NCBI GenBank assembly: GCA_963576565.1
Contig: OY755042.1
Coordinates: 15,723,272-15,787,271, forward strand
DNA: 64,000 nt
Reading direction: 5' to 3'
Origin: Aspidapion aeneum
Lineage: Eukaryota > Arthropoda > Insecta > Coleoptera > Brentidae
Positions 44,595 to 57,832 of this stretch are shown here, in pieces. Each line of letters begins with the position of its first letter. The stretch's first letter is position 1. The translations under genes were made by a program, and so were the position numbers. The notes beneath the pieces are model-generated. The model was given only the letters and a program-made list of their open reading frames with translations, was not told the origin of the DNA and made no database searches.

Positions 44595-46689
44595 CTTTAA
44601 ATGTAAATACTTGATATAAGCCGTGGGCTTTGATATTTTTTACTTTGCTGAACTTACAAAAAATATACTTTTTAAGGGATGTTGCAAGGAATAAGTCAAA
44701 GGGTCAAATGAAAAAAGGATAAAAGTATCTGAACAAGAAAAATGAAATGTCATTGTATCAATCAAGTAGATAACTTAGGAGGTAAGAGATATGATAAAAA
44801 AAAACATAGGTAAAAAGAAAATCGATGTCCGGGAAAAACTAATTGATTGTTTTTCGAAAAAAGTACAGCTTTGTAACAAGAATCGAAGGCTCGGGTTCCC
44901 TATCTAAGTAAGGGGTGATTATCACCCCTCTTAGAGGATGATACCTAACCTTTTAAAACACTAGTGGTCAAAAAGTGTCCCTCTCAAAAACAAAATCTTC
45001 GTGTCCGAGGGTTTTTCCAAATTTGATTAGGAAATACCTGAAAAAGCATCGGTTACGTTTGCGTTGGCAGGATATTTAATATGCCTGAAATCTTCTTTAG
45101 TTTTAATACCCTTAAGACCGTTATTATTTCACAAACATAAAAACAGAGTAAATAGTATTAGAACGAGAATAATTTTAAAAATAAAATATTTAGAGCTTGA
45201 GAACGATTGTAAAAGAAGAATCGAAACGTCGTACTAGTGTTATTTTTCAAAAAGAAAAGTTTTTCAACATTTGTTTGACAATTATTTTTTTTTCTAATAA
45301 ACAACTGGTAAGTTAGTGATTTTCTTTTTTCTAGGAGGCACACCTCGGTTTTTTAATTAAAAACAATCTTTAATAGTGGCGTAATACCCAGATAAAGATA
45401 AATTGTAATATTTGAAAAAAGTAGCGTGTAGTTTTATCGACTGTGAATTGTAATAGCAATAATAATATCATAGAATGAGAATTTCAGTGAAAGCTACTCG
45501 CAAAATGGGTATATGATCGTCCCCTGAAATTTGGCTGAGCTCGTCGTAAATCTACCTATTTTCCTGTTACTCTAATGATCGAATGGAATACAACACATGC
45601 TCGGTCTAATGTTCACTGGGGCTATATCTATGCGCCTCCCTAAATCGATAGGATCCGCCCTAAAAATGTGAGAAAATGTCGGATTACAGTGTAGCCGTTA
45701 TTTACGGTATTTCACTAAATTTTTCTGAATTTTCGCCGCGCCCTCTTCATTACTCTGTTGCAACTTGATCACTCATACTCAATATCAATCAATATCTTTT
45801 GCCTTCGGTGGTCCGAAAAGTGTAATAAAAACCCACTGTACGTGTTATTAAGAAACAACGGTGTTATAGATATACTCCATTTCATAATTTTTGAGATAAC
45901 TTTTTGACAGTTATCAGTTGTTTACCTTAACAAATAGCACAGGCCAAAAGTTGTAAAAAGTTGTCTCAAAAATAATGATATGAACTGTACTGGAAATCGT
46001 TCCTACAACTGTAGTAAGGTGTCACAATTATTTGTATGCGAGATAAAAATGTGATTTGATACAAATCCGTACTGACACTTATCAATAAGTATAATAAGTT
46101 AAACATAAGAGTGGTGACTTGTCATTTATTCGCTGTAAATCAGAGAATCAGACTTAAAAAAAAAACATTTAAAAATCATCAAATTTTTTTATCTAACACA
46201 TAAAAACACAGATAGCAAATGCAGGTGGTCTGTGTTTTTTCTCGTTCGTAAACTCGCATATTACATTCGACCATAGCCCATTAGGACCTGCAAAGAGGCC
46301 TAAATTCTGAACTCTTGAAATAAATTTTTCAAGGTAAATTCAACCGACACTTGAGGACGACCCCTAAGATTAATTTATTTGGTATAAATTGTGAAGCTCC
46401 GCCGTTGTACATTTAACCGATTAGCCTATGACCATCTAAAAAAAAAAGATAGTTGGATTTCCAAAAGGTTACTTAGAAAGGAAACTCGATCGACTTTATC
46501 TGTACATACAAATATCACGTCTTCTTATTTTTTTATTAATAAGGTGAATTTATTAGGTCGATTACTACCTACATCTTAATCTTAATTTGGTTAAAAATTA
46601 AAAATATAAAACATTCTTATCTATACATGCAAACTTACATGATGGCAGTTTTATATTATTATTATTTATTTCAATTTTAAAGCAAACTT
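44595..46689. other. Mostly unassigned intron sequence
   Basis: Contains a perfect small palindrome AGGGGTGATTATCACCCCT near 44918 and the inverted copy of the 105-bp MITE (45878-45984). No coding evidence. Confidence 0.4.
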
Positions 46690-46962
46690 TATTAATGATT
46701 TTTTAAAAATCGCAACAATCAAAATTTTGGAAATTTATACATTACAATAACAAAAGTAATTAACTTTTAAAAATTTTTATCAGAAATCTTGTTTTTTCTG
46801 CGACAAATAAAAACATGACAAATTGCTTATGTTATTATTTTCGATAAGTAAAAAGATATATTTTTTGTAAAATTATTCTGACACATTGGTTATTGCAAAG
46901 ATTATTTGGGATACTATATCTGCTTAACCCATAGTTTACAGTTTTTCCCCACTCTTGGAAAA
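46690..46962. mobile_element. Truncated relative of the TGCACCAAA element
   Basis: Similar in order to the interior of 44071-44594 (CATTACAATAA, GTTATTGCAAAGATTATTTGG, TTTACAGTTTTTCCCCACTC). It lacks both terminal repeats and ends about 65 bp before the PFKFB exon 2 acceptor. Confidence 0.55.
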
Positions 46963-47005
46963 TGACGAATGATATAATTCCAGAGGAAATTATTAAACTC
47001 TGTAA

Positions 47006-47158
<153 letters not shown>

Positions 47159-47227
47159 TAACGGAAGTTATATGGTAGTTATTGCAGTAACTCAAGGTAT
47201 TCAAAGACAACTTAAAGATATAATAAA

Positions 47228-47490
47228 ACATTAGAACACTCAAACCTGCGCGGATTGGAAGAAGGGGGGGGGGATAAAATTGAAATCCGTTAATTTTGAG
47301 GCACGATTTAAAAAGCGGCATTGAGCTACATTCATGGTATAAAATTATATAAACAAAACCATTGATCTTATGAAGACAATTGAATTTTAAACTTTTGGTG
47401 AATGCGATGGTGGAATTCAAGTGCTTTTACACCACCACCTCTAGGAGGGCGCCTTGTGCAATGCTTGTTCACCACAGCGACCTCTTAGGG
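47228..47490. repeat. Dispersed repeat family C, copy 1
   Basis: Shares AAACCTGCGC, ATTGAAATCCG, GGCACGATTT and CACCTCTAGG-type blocks in the same order with 51215-51515 and 60860-61440. Moderately GC-rich for this region. Family unknown. Confidence 0.65.
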
Positions 47491-47948
47491 CTAGAGTTAA
47501 ATGTTTGAATAAAATTGCGGCCGACGATCTGTCACACCTGTTTGATGTTGCTCAGTAGTCGAAGTAAGATTATTATTTTTCTATATCTATGGGGTAAACA
47601 CGTAAAGCTGACTATTATATTCCTATCTTTATATCCTATACGCGTATTGTGTTTGGTGCCCTCTATTAATCACAAGGATTTATTAAAATTTTAATTTAAA
47701 TTTCAAAAAACATGTAATAATAATTTTGTGTTTTTTTTAACGTTTCCACTTTACGGACGTCACTGGACAATCTGGACTGCACCAAATGATACATATTTTA
47801 AGTGAAAATTTTATTGTCTACAAAAAGGTATACTATAGTTTTTTTTCACAACAGGCTTCATTCCATTGAAAATGGGTTAAACTTAAAATATTTAGTGTAT
47901 TTATTTTAAATAAAATGTACAAGAAATCAGCATTTTGGGGATATTTAA

Positions 47949-49377
47949 GGGTACAGCTTGTCCCATTTTCGATGGGATTAAATAGGAAACTCAGTTATTA
48001 TTAAAGATATTGATTTTCTGATTGCACTCTACCGTTCTCTTTTTTTGAGCCCTTAAAATTGTTGTAATCAGTTTTTTGGTATACCCCGTAGTTTCGCTAA
48101 TACAGGGAGTTTGTGAAAAAATTGCATATTAAATAATTCCTGATATCTCGCTTATTTTGCAAGATATTTTTATTCTGTAAAAACTTTTTATAGCAACTTT
48201 TTTAGAAGTTAAAAATGACGTTTCAATTTTTTTAAATATTTTTTAGTTTTTGAGATATGGTATTTATCATAAAAAAAATTAAATTCGGACCTGGATTTTT
48301 TATTACTATTTTGATTGGTTTTATGCTGTTATTATCACAAAAGAAAAATAGTTTTTTTGTTTTAAATTTAAAAACAATATTTAATATTTTAAAAAAATTT
48401 TAGTCCGAAGCTGGAAATTTCCAACATAAATATAAATTAAAAATTGCTAGTTGAACAATTTTTAGTTTAACTGTTTTGATACTTAGCAAATTAAGATGGT
48501 TTTACGTTAATTACAGAAAATAATAATTTTTCTTTAATGACATAAATGTTCAAACTGATTGCCATTATGTGTAAGACATTTTTGAGTAATTTTTCTTAAC
48601 GCATAAAAATATTTCTGCCGTTTAAATATTGGGATTTTGTTGCTTGAATAAAGCAGTCAAACATATCACATTTTTCTAAATCCGAATATGGTCGATTTCT
48701 AGCCATTTTAGAATAATTTTCAGTGAGTCATTCACACAAATAACAAGTAAAATGACAATGGCAATTTCACGCTTTTGTTTTTTTTTATGTTAAAGTTTAT
48801 TTCATGAGTTGCTGTGTTAGCATCCAATATTATTTATAACATTTTAACGTTTTTTACTTTATTTATAAATCTTTTAATTAACGTTTTAAAACAGATAAAC
48901 TAAAAATCGTTCAACTAGTGTGTTTTCCAATTTTTAATTTATATTTACCTTGAAAATTTCCAGGTTCGGACTAAAATTTTTTTCAAAATAATAAACATTT
49001 TTTTAACCTTAAATCAAAAAAACATTAAAGTAATAATAGCATAAAACCAATCAAAATAGTAATAAAAAATCATCTAGGTCCGTATTTACTTTTTTTATGA
49101 TAAATACCATATCTCAAAAACTAAACAATATTTTACAAAATTGACAACGTCATTATTTTCTTCTAAAAAAATTGCCGTAAAAAGGTTTTTATAGAATAAA
49201 AATATCTTACAAAATAAGCGAGTATTAGCGAAACCACGTGGTATAGCAAAAATCTGATTTCACCATTTTTAAGCCCTTAAAAAAAAGAGCACGGTAAGGT
49301 GCAATCAGAAAATCGATATCTTTAATAATATCCGAGTTTCCCATTTAATCCCGTCGAAAACGGGACACGCTGTACAT
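47949..49377. mobile_element. TIR element with about 480-bp arms and a transposase remnant
   Basis: The left end (GTACAGCTTGTCCCATTTTC) and right end (GAAAACGGGACACGCTGTAC) are inverse copies, and inversion continues for about 480 bp on each side. In the centre, the minus strand at about 48705-48600 reads MARNRPYSDLEKCDMFDC then degenerates, resembling the start of DUF4817-type helix-turn-helix transposase leaders. It is a non-autonomous element of about 1.4 kb. Its ends resemble the GGGACACCCTGTA motif seen near 18003, 25266 and 33402. Confidence 0.75.
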
Positions 49378-51214
49378 AGCTATGCAAGGGAAGCACCTAG
49401 GTAACTTGAAGATACCTCGTTTAATAGGTCTTGTAATGAGCATTCAGTCCTCACTTACATATTTTCTCAAAAAAGAAGTACTTTCTGAAAGGAAAAAATT
49501 ATCAAAAATTCAAGATGACAACATTTTGACAATGTTCCTGGAGGAAAAGAAATGGAGAATTGATTTATCTTTTATCCATAGTCGGGCGCCATCTTGAATA
49601 TTTTAAAATGCTCAAGGCTGCCAGAGTGGCATTAAACGGATCCTTAAAGGCCTAACAGAATCAGCAATAAAAAATTTTATATACCTCAAATCCAACCTCT
49701 TTGAAAATCATCCTGACTATAAATGTTGTACCATCTATTAAATTATGGTTGCAGCAAAACTAAAAAAATCACATTGTGGTTTTTTCCCACTTTTGAGGGA
49801 GCTTAACTTCGAGTTCTATCGATTCCATAAACAATTTTTTCTCCAGATAAGAAGTCAGTAAACAAAATATTAATTTGAATTGGTCTAAAAATTTTTGCTG
49901 CATGAAGATTCTTGATTAAAATCTCACGGCCCCCACTGGTCATAAAATCACAAAAAGTCATAAAATTTAAAGTTGGTCATCAAATGTCATAAAATTTCAG
50001 CCTGATCAGTGGTCAGGCGCCATAAAAAATAATACATAAAAAGTAATAACATTCCACAAATTTCAAGGCATCAAGAATTTGAAGCAAAAGCAAAATTAAA
50101 AAAATAAACAGAAATACCTATTAATTTATTGTTTTTTGCAATTTGATAAGTTAAAGTAATTAAATCATCCTCTTGAAAAATTTTTAAAGAACTTAAGTCA
50201 TAAAAGTCATAAAAATATTATTTCAAAAGTCGGTGGCCGCCGCACTGATATCCATTTTATTTAATTACATATATTTCTTCTGAACAAAGATTTTTACAAT
50301 GGCAATTAATGAGAAATTCGAATATTCAGAACGCAAGAAGCCCTGCAGTTTTTGTTCTAACAAGGAAATTAAATACTCGAAGTTATATGGTTTTTATTTT
50401 ATTAATAGACACTTAAAGTGGCTACGCACTTCGTATCGTTTTATCGTTGACGTAACGAGGTAAATCTCAAAATGTAATTGAACAGGGGGGCGCACGATAC
50501 TGAGCCTACCAGGCTGGCTGAAATACTTATGGGCGACAACGCGTCGCTTTACGGCGTCCAACCCGTGCCCAATCTCAATCAACGCCGCGCAGCGACGTAG
50601 TGAGCTGTCAAAACACAAACCTGACCAATAATATTACAGCATTTCCTAGCTACGCCAGCGACAACGCGTTCCAAAGTGCGTTTCAACTTTAATATGTTTA
50701 TTCCTAATTTTTCTCATTCTATAAAAATTTTAGTGTGGCAAAAACTATTTACCGCGCGAAAGGAGGGCGGTAAAGTACTCACGGCACGCAAATGAATGCA
50801 AAGCACGCGAGTGGGAAAATGACTAACATTTTTGCCTTCATAGCGTGCGCAACAATGACTAAAGAAGTGTTTACGGCGAAAATTTTTTTTTAGATACCGC
50901 GTGAATTGTGTGTCACGATAGCTCCTAAACCGTTAAACCGATTTTCGTTCAATTTTCAGGTACAATTCTTTCAGGAGCGGCTTAGATTTTGGTCAAAATC
51001 CATTAATGTTAATGACATTTTAAAAATTGAAAATATACGTACTTTTTAACGGAGTATTTGTAATATAGTAGAACACCTTTTTATCAATAATTTATGTTAT
51101 TAATAAAAACTTCATGGTAGCTTCCGTTTCTGATAATATTTACAAAAACTTTTTTAAGGCTGATATAGCGTGGAGTTTACTTGGAGGAACATTGAAATAT
51201 AGAAATAAATAGAA
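49378..51214. other. Unassigned intron 2 sequence
   Basis: Includes many GTCATAAAA repeats at 49940-50210 and a GC-richer block at 50400-50700 without a clear gene. The open frame at 49382-49597 has no recognisable family. Confidence 0.4.
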
Positions 51215-51515
51215 AGCTTGTCAAACCTGCGCAGACTGGAGGAAATGGGAAGAAATTGAAATCCGCCATTTCTTCACAGTTTGAGCAAGGCCACCTTTGA
51301 GCGGCACGATTTGAAAAACGGCAGCATTGAACTAAACTCGTAAAGCCTCATAGTCACTGATCTTAATTAAAGGTAATTGACAGAACGTCACTGCTTATTT
51401 GCGACCTCTTGGAGTGGCGGTTTATAGTACGCTTGTAAGGCCACTGTGTTCTGAAGCCTGGCCACGCAGTTTTCGTGATCCAGTGACCCTCTAGGGGTAA
51501 CCTCTTGTACTTAAA
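51215..51515. repeat. Dispersed repeat family C, copy 2
   Basis: Same order of blocks as the copies at 47228 and 60860, including GTTTGAGCAAGGCCACCTTT, GTACGCTTGTAAGGCCACTG and CTCTAGGGGTAACC. This is the least interrupted copy. Confidence 0.7.
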
Positions 51516-51898
51516 ATCTGAAAAAAACGTTTCGTTACCTATAAAAGTTTTTAAAAACTTTTTTATGAGCTTGCGGAAATTGGCACTTTTCCGCACGCAT
51601 TTTAGTTTTGAAAGTGCCTTTTCCGCACTGCTTTTCGGCACTCTCCAAAAAAACCTAAGAATCGGTACCTTAAAATTAATTTTTTCGGTGTCTTTAACTC
51701 TCAAATAGTTGTCAAGAACTGCTTATATCAAGGCATTCTCAATGTTTTAATGATTTATCTGCATGACAACGATCTGGCACATAGTGGCCAGTTATAAAGT
51801 TTCGTAATGCATATAAAACCTATAAATTTGATAAACGTTTTTTTATCATTTTTGTTTTTTTTTATGATTTTTGAACGCTGCGCTCGTAGAAACAACAG

Positions 51899-53686
51899 TA
51901 CCCAAGTAACATTATTACCACTCAAGGTTTTATTAATTTGGTTCCTAGGTTATTTACAGGGTGCTGTTATGGGTTTTAGGATCAATTTGGCTACATAAAG
52001 GTAATTTATATTGCCAATTACCTAAAGAGGTGTTATACAACCAATAATCACCTAGTAGTATAATAAAACTGATATTCCTTCTGTTCCTTTTAGATACTTT
52101 TGGTTTTATTGATTTCTGATTTATAAAGATGGTGCTATAAAACCCTTTTACCTAAAGTTTTTAAAAAGAAATAAATATAAACTTTGGTCATTTAGTTTTT
52201 TTCATTACTTTAAGTTATCACAAAAGTGTTTTATAATAGAGCTAAAAGGTTACCTTATATCCTTTTGTTTTATAGTTACCAGTAGTTTAAAAGTAAATAT
52301 GATTAGATAGGCGGCCATATAGAACCTAGTTTCCTTAAGGTTTTTAAGAGTGGTAAATATAAACTTTAGACTTTTGGTTTTTGCCATTACTTTTAGGCAT
52401 TTTAAAAAGGTTTTATATGAAGGCTTAAAGGTAAACTTAATTCTTTTGTATTTATAGTTACCCATAGCTGTATATTAAATATTATTTAAATAGGCGGCCA
52501 TATAAAACCTTGTTTCCTTAAGGGTTCTAACAAGTAAGTAAATACTTTCATGTTTTATTTTTTTTAGGTATTTCTGGTAAAAATAATAGATATACCTAGG
52601 TACAGATTGGAAGCCCAATAATTAATAGTTGTTGAGTTGCCGTCCTCCTGGGTAGGACACCCAGGCCTAGATAAGGCCTGTTTAGACGGGCAATATAAGA
52701 GGTTGCTCTCCAACCTGTAGGCACATCGAATATCATTGCACTGGCTCTCTCGATTGTGTCGAAATTGCACGATAAAAAACATTTAAAGTGTTGAATTATA
52801 CGCTTTTAAACACTTTAAAAAACAAATACAAACAATTTAAGTGAGGTTATGTTGACTATGTTTACTTTGTTTTTTTTGTTGGTTTCATAAGGGCACTCAA
52901 AAATCCTTCTTGCGATACGGCAGGGGATACGGTAACAAATAAAACCAAGTGACCACTATAAAACCATAATGGCGTATATAAATTTATGTAAACCAAAGAG
53001 ACTTTTTTAATGGTGAATAGTGTAAATTATTTTATTTTTATTTTAAATATTTGGTATTTTGTTGTCAAAAAACTATTAAAAAGCATTTTTAAGTTGGCGC
53101 GCTTGTTTTGAGAGCTTTTCAGATACGATTTTATCAGAAAAATAAATCTGGCAGGCAATTTGATCATCAACAAAACGACAAACTCGGTATATTTTTATAT
53201 GATAAAATAATTTTGGGACTCTGACATTTTTGGCAATTTTGTGACCTAAATTATTCTATATAGCCATTGTGAATCTAAAATATCGCCAAAGCTTTTATAG
53301 GAAAACTTCTTTACTCTGAAAGTATTATGGTATTCAACAGAATCGCCAGGATACCAAATTACCAAATCTAGTTTTATAATAGGATAGAGGACGTTTCTGA
53401 GTTGCTTTTAGAACCTGGCATAAAAGCTTTAGGCTCTAAAAGGTTCTATACTGGTGGAACCGCTAGAGGGCGAAGCTGGAGTTTATTTCTTATGGTTTTA
53501 TAGTGAGTTTAATACATAGGTTGCCACCACCAATTGGGGAGTCCCATTTAGGAGGTCTAAGGGGTATATAAGGGTAATAGGAACGTGCTAGCGACCAAAC
53601 ATTGAAACTAGTGGTTTTAAGGAAAGGCGCTGGCAACCTTTTAGCTTCTGCTATAAATAAAGTAATGTTACTTGGGTATCTACCTC
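51899..53686. mobile_element. TIR element with TACCCAAGTAACATTA ends
   Basis: TACCCAAGTAACATTA at about 51900 is matched by TAATGTTACTTGGGTA at about 53670. Inside the left half are about three 187-bp direct repeats (TAGGCGGCCATATA... GTTTCCTTAAGG). No transposase recognised. A fusion of unrelated elements is possible, since only the termini are clearly inverted. Confidence 0.55.
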
Positions 53687-54289
53687 TTGCGGAAAGTTTC
53701 CTTTCCGCACTTGATTGCTGGCCGAACTTCGCATGCATCAGTCGCCCAACTACAATCGCGTGCGGCAAAGTGACCGTTTCCGCACTTGTTAGGAAACATA
53801 CTATTTGCGTTTGTTAGGAAAATGTCTTATTACGCAAAAACATAGTTATTACAAAGCAATGGAAAATAAATGTTATTTAATTAAATAAGCTTTAAGTTAA
53901 AGATTATATTGTTTACTGTATTGAAAATATGTAGATAATGACAATAACATTTCCTACATTGCGTGATGTTTTGTTTATAGAATAATGACGTTTCTAAAAA
54001 AAGTATATTTGCACTGAATTGGTTCATTTGTATATTACTGATAACGACTTTTATATTGTGGTTTTATTGATGTAATACGGGGTCTGTCCCAAGTTTGTTT
54101 TACCTGAAATTGTTAAAGACCATTCCATAACTCCCTTTTAGAAATGGAAGGTTTCATAATCTTATCGATGCGATGAGGTTCTTGAAAAGTTCTAATGCAA
54201 TGAAACAAGTCCTTCGAAATTTGCGATGCAATCGATTGTTCCCATTAATTTCCATCGGCTCGGATTTATATTATAACCTCAAACGTTTT
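53687..54289. other. No recognised gene
   Basis: Begins with repeated TTTCCGCAC motifs (53690-53790), also seen near 51580-51630; the rest is AT-rich. Confidence 0.35.
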
Positions 54290-54660
54290 TGTTTTTTTCG
54301 CGGCCATCGTCCAATGGTGGGTGTGCTTTCGGGCTGTTCGGCTTCTCGAAGACTGGTGGTTAGTCTGTCGCGGGCGCAGGTCATATACGCTATGGTGGGC
54401 GGGGCGTATATCAGAGCTGGTCGGTGATTGGTCAGTTTCCCGAGATTCGGTTTTGTTATTGTAAGGGAGCCGTTTAGTGTTTTTAAGAACCGGTACCCAT
54501 GTTCTGTTAATTTTAAGACTTTCTTCAGATCTGTTGAAGTTCTGCTGGTGTTTATGAATTTCAAATGTTTCTCTATAAAGTCTTGGATAGTAAGAAGAGG
54601 AGGCGCAGAGAACTTGTGTGTCTTCGAATTTTATTCGGTGGTCTTCATTGTTTAGTGTTC
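54290..54660 (-). pseudogene. Penelope-like element, C-terminal ORF fragment
   Basis: The minus strand encodes the C-terminal part of a Penelope-like polyprotein, downstream of or within the GIY-YIG region: HRIKFEDTQVL, SSSYYPRLYRE, EIHKHQQNFNRSEESLKIN and TWVPVL. The HRI...FE...SSYYPRL..EA/ETFEI.KH...FNR.E pattern is typical of arthropod Penelope-like elements. The remainder of the protein is absent. A 28-bp segment of this fragment recurs inverted at about 54747-54775. Confidence 0.82.
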
Positions 54661-54689
54661 GAAGACAGCCGATAAACAGTCAACATCTC

Positions 54690-54745
54690 CTGAAGATGCC
54701 ATCCACTCGAGATGGCGAAACGTCGAGAACGAATTTCCAACGACG
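54690..54745 (+). ncRNA. Hammerhead-ribozyme-like motif of a Penelope-like element
   Basis: CTGAAGA (54690-54696) precedes a 6-bp stem (GCCATC 54698-54703 with GATGGC 54711-54716) closed by a 7-base loop and followed by GAAA (54717-54720). CGTCG then pairs with CGACG at about 54741-54745. This is the hammerhead order of core, stem II, core and stem III. There is one extra base (54697) beside stem II, and the expected UH cleavage position after stem III reads AC, so activity is doubtful. Hammerhead motifs are known in the terminal repeats of Penelope-like elements. Confidence 0.5.
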
Positions 54746-55041
54746 ACGGCCGAACAGCCCGAAAGCACACCCACCAATTTTAAATCTGTTTGAGGAATTA
54801 GAAGAAGTAGATGATCCAGTAATTTAGTTTTGATAGTTCCATGGCCTTGTAACGAAAAGTGCTTTAATTTATTTAGTTTGAAACGTTTTTTCTACGAAAA
54901 TAAAACCAAAACCTTTTTATTTTGTTTTTACCCGGCTAGCCGGGCACCCTCGAAATGCGATTCCCAGCCTTTAATATTAAGGACACTAATCGTAAAGCAA
55001 GAGAGCTTTCTTTAATATAGGTGGCTTTGGTCGGTCAGCCC

Positions 55042-55592
55042 CACGGTGGATAGAATAGACCGGTGTTCGGATCTTATAAATATATGTCGAATTTTCATGT
55101 CACTGGTGGTCCAGCTGATTTATGTAAACAAAAGTTAGATATGATATGAACAATTAATATTTTTTGACTTTTCTGAAAACTAAGGCAATTTTCCTACTAT
55201 TTTTTAGTATATTCTTATAAAATAATATTTTTTACACATACCAGTCGTTAATTTTTTTAGCCCGCTTCATTTCTCTTTCACAAGAATTAAAATTCGAAGA
55301 AAAATCTTTGTTTACTTTCCAAGTCCTGGGTTCACCTTTGATACTAAACGATCACATTCGGTTTGACTTGTAATTTAAGTTTTGAGTAATAAAAATAAAG
55401 CGGGCTAAAAAAAAAATAACGACAATACGTCTATAAAATTATATTTTATAAGAATGTACTAAAAAACAGTAGGAAAATTGCCTTAGTTTTCAAAAAATTC
55501 AAAAAATATTAGTTGTTCCGTTGTTCATATCATATCTAACTTTTGTTTACATAAATCAGCTGGACCAACACCGGTCTATTCTATCCACCGTG
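55042..55592. mobile_element. Foldback MITE with 9-bp target duplication, copy 2
   Basis: 551 bp from CACGGTGGATAGAATAGACC to the inverse GGTCTATTCTATCCACCGTG, flanked by GGTCAGCCC (55033-55041, 55593-55601). Sister of 11294-11814 with better preserved, nearly perfect terminal repeats. Confidence 0.92.
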
Positions 55593-55630
55593 GGTCAGCC
55601 CAATGTCAGCCGTTGCGATTGACGCACATA

Positions 55631-56333
55631 GAAAATACTCTGCCAATCTATGGGCACCTAAGCTCACACTAGGTACTATAGTTATAGTGTACATGTGACC
55701 TAATATAACTAAAAACGGAAAAATATTTTACTGAACTCTAGACTCAATTACCTTTCGTTTGATACCACACAAGCCATGTTTTGACTTAAACTTTAATTTT
55801 TCAAATCTACCCCACCTCTTTTTTTAAACTAAAATGTATTTTGTTTAACTCCAGACTCAATTACCTTTCGTTTGATATCACACACGCCATATTTCCACGT
55901 AAACACAATTTTTTTTAATTTACCCCTACCCTTTTTTTTAAGTAAAATGTATTTTATTTAACTCCAGAGCAATTACCTTTCGTTTGATATCACACACGCC
56001 ATATTTTTACAATAACTCTAATTTTTGAAATATACCCCCACCCTTTTATTTGGCTTGTGTTTGGTGGATTTTGTTCATTTTTAAATGGGACCATCTCGAC
56101 CCAAAACCCAGCGTAGGTACCAAATTTCATTAAAATCGGGCAAGCGGTTTTTGAGTTATGCGCGTTGGTCGTTACAGACAGACAGACAGACAGACGGCGC
56201 AACAAAAAAGTTTCAAAATCATCTGAAACGCAAAGATATATAAAAAATTTTGAAATCGGAGCAACTTTTTTTTTCTCGAAAAAATTAGGATCACTATAGC
56301 TTACACTACTATAGTATAGTAGTAGTGTGAGCT
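55631..56333. mobile_element. TIR element carrying about 110-bp internal tandem repeats, copy 1
   Basis: Homologous to 63552-64000 from AAAATACTCTGCCAATCTAT onward. AGCTCACACTAGGTACTATA near 55661 is matched by the inverted TAGTAGTAGTGTGAGCT ending at 56333. Between them are three units of about 110 bp (AATTACCTTTCGTTTGATAT...ACCCCCACCC) and a CAGA microsatellite near 56180. Non-coding; family unnamed here. Confidence 0.75.
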
Positions 56334-56353
56334 AAAAAAGGGAGCTATTGTAA

Positions 56354-57832
<1,479 letters not shown>

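Noticed and set aside
49920..50245. hAT-like ends (GGCCCCCACTG and GCCGCCGCACTG)
   Set aside because: Both candidate ends point the same way, so they cannot bound one element.
50394..50618. GC-richer block with a 74-codon minus-strand frame
   Set aside because: No family motif and no splice support; perhaps a MITE, but no paired termini could be confirmed.
54173..54655. Plus-strand frames around the Penelope-like region
   Set aside because: The minus strand in the same place gives a recognisable Penelope-like C-terminus, so these are shadows.
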